Positions 63,145 to 64,000 of a DNA stretch of 64,000 nucleotides are shown here, in pieces; positions within the stretch are counted from its first letter, which is position 1, and each line of letters starts with the position of its first letter. A program made the position numbers and the translations under genes. The notes beneath the pieces are model-generated. The model did not search any database and was not told the DNA's origin. It saw only the letters and a list, made by a program, of their open reading frames with translations. Origin of the DNA: JAVDCA01 sp963819385 (GTDB lineage Bacteria > Pseudomonadota > Alphaproteobacteria > Rhizobiales > Xanthobacteraceae); contig CAWFVV010000006.1 of assembly GCA_963819385.1 (NCBI GenBank), forward strand, positions 2,232,001 through 2,296,000, read 5' to 3'.

Positions 63145-63687
63145 GGTTGCGCGCGAGACGCCTCTACCGAAATCATTCGATTTTCTAGGTTCGTTTTGCC
63201 AAATCAGCCCAGGCGTCGTCTGCTCGGCGTGACGCGGTCGATTACCGCCACGCTCGCACCGCTGATATCATTGCGCTTTCCTTGCATGGCTTTTGTTCTG
63301 CCGTTCTGCCGTCTGCCGCTCTGCCGGTTCGCCGAAACCTCCGCGCAGGCCCGCGCCGTGACGCCATCCGGGTCCGCCGCAATCGCAACTTGCTCCACCT
63401 CATCCTGATGAGCCCGCCGGAGGCGGGCGTCTCGAAGGATGGGCTGCGGGTGCAAGCGGCGCCTCATCGGCCGCCCTCGTCCTTCGACACGCATATCGTC
63501 GCGAATGCGACGACATGCTCCTCGGGATGAGGGCGGATTACTTCCTCTTATGAGGGCTAAGCGCGAAGAAACGGGCGCGCAAGAACGTTGTGCTGTCCGG
63601 TGGAGTTTTTCGACACCTCGTTGCAGGCCTTCAATCGCAAACGCCCACGGACGATCATCCGGCGGCCTGCCTCGGTCGAACCGGAAT
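63145..63687. other. Intergenic region with a dispersed repeat
   Basis: 543 bp between the PBP gene and the convergent barrel gene. Contains the repeat at 63398-63536; short open frames elsewhere show no recognisable protein. Nothing else seen. Confidence 0.5.
63398..63536. repeat. Inverted repeat (CCGCCCTCATCC family), copy 2
   Basis: Reverse complement of a sequence closely similar to 37168-37306 over its full length (CCGCCCTCATCCCGAGGAGC and CCATCCTTCGAGACGCCCGC when read on the minus strand). Confidence 0.72.
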
Positions 63688-64000
63688 TCATTGCCCGACG
63701 AAGATCGGACCACCGAAGCGATAGTTCAGCCGGACGAGGCCAATGTCCACGTCCTCGCGGATATTGTCGCTACGTGTGACCGCGATCGCGGACGCCGGAA
63801 ACGTCACGCTGTCGTTGCCCATGAAAAGATGATCGTACTCGATGCCCACCGACCAGTTCCGCGCAAACCCGTACTCGACCCCCGCGCCCACGGCACCGCC
63901 CCAACGCGTTTCGTTCGCCTGATTGAACACGACATTGGTCGCGGTGAAGAAGGAGCTGTAGCGGTTGTCGGTGACGGCGGCGCCGCCCTTCACGTAGCCG
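63688..64000 (-). CDS. Outer-membrane beta-barrel protein, C-terminal part (runs off right edge)
   Basis: The visible 104 residues show barrel strands: TRWGGAVGAGVEYGFARNWS, VGIEYDHLFMGNDSVTF and VDIGLVRLNYRFGGPIFVG. The ending resembles Omp25/Omp31-type porin-like proteins of rhizobia. The signal peptide and start lie beyond the window. Role in the outer membrane not further resolved. Confidence 0.82.
   Translation of the reverse strand, partial: GYVKGGAAVTDNRYSSFFTATNVVFNQANETRWGGAVGAGVEYGFARNWSVGIEYDHLFMGNDSVTFPASAIAVTRSDNIREDVDIGLVRLNYRFGGPIFVGQ

Overview
The window reads as a chromosomal segment of a high-G+C alphaproteobacterium, probably Hyphomicrobiales near Bradyrhizobium or Xanthobacteraceae. 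The protein styles, the many orphan TctC-type solute receptors and the dispersed intergenic inverted repeats suggest this; no rRNA or other phylogenetic marker fixes it. No tRNA, rRNA, CRISPR array, transposase or integrase was seen.

Left part (1-17900) is an aromatic-acid block. A minus-strand run carries ligI, ligA, ligB and ligC (protocatechuate 4,5-cleavage as far as 4-carboxy-2-hydroxymuconate), then a complete branched-chain-type ABC importer (binding protein, livH, livM, livG, livF) and two MetE-like methyltransferases. A divergent LysR regulator sits beside ligI. Next come genes resembling the end of the beta-ketoadipate pathway (pcaF thiolase, CoA-transferase subunits A and B), a TctC receptor, and a plus-strand crotonase, short-chain dehydrogenase and 4-hydroxybenzoyl-CoA-type thioesterase that could shorten aromatic acyl-CoA side chains.

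Middle part (18000-37200): a Gly/Tyr-rich secreted protein, a PrsW-type membrane protease with a DUF2628-like partner inside a 30-bp direct repeat, a MarR regulator divergent from a TRAP transporter (dctPQM), iorAB (iorB frameshifted), a PaiB-like protein, a cytochrome/Vgb-like lyase, and a LysR regulator. Then follows a tandemly duplicated module of a small exported protein plus an OhrR-like MarR regulator, with CAATT-AATTG palindromes between the genes. It ends in an amidohydrolase and FAD monooxygenase; a fragment of the amidohydrolase gene lies behind the first module copy, so the original unit included that gene.

Right part (37300-64000): mutS, a membrane protein, osmC, a sulfonate/taurine-type ABC importer, glnD, a frameshifted exported MmgE/PrpD protein, an NHL-repeat protein, a Rieske ferredoxin and an amidohydrolase. 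An A+T-richer island (about 52142-55740) follows. It encodes a TIR-domain protein with an internal frameshift, a helical protein fused to a complete ribosomal protein S9 domain, and, convergently, an AIPR-family abortive-infection protein with a nuclease-like N terminus. The island is bordered by broken copies of the neighbouring amidohydrolase and TctC genes. This is the most unusual locus and a candidate undescribed defence system. Beyond it lie two TctC receptors, a poly-histidine exported peptide, a TPR-methyltransferase, a class A penicillin-binding protein and a partial outer-membrane barrel.

About twenty short inverted-repeat elements of several families lie between genes, and some provide the stop codons of neighbouring genes. 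Four genes (iorB, the second marR, the PrpD-like gene and the TIR gene) carry apparent single-base frameshifts, so either gene decay or assembly error must be considered.
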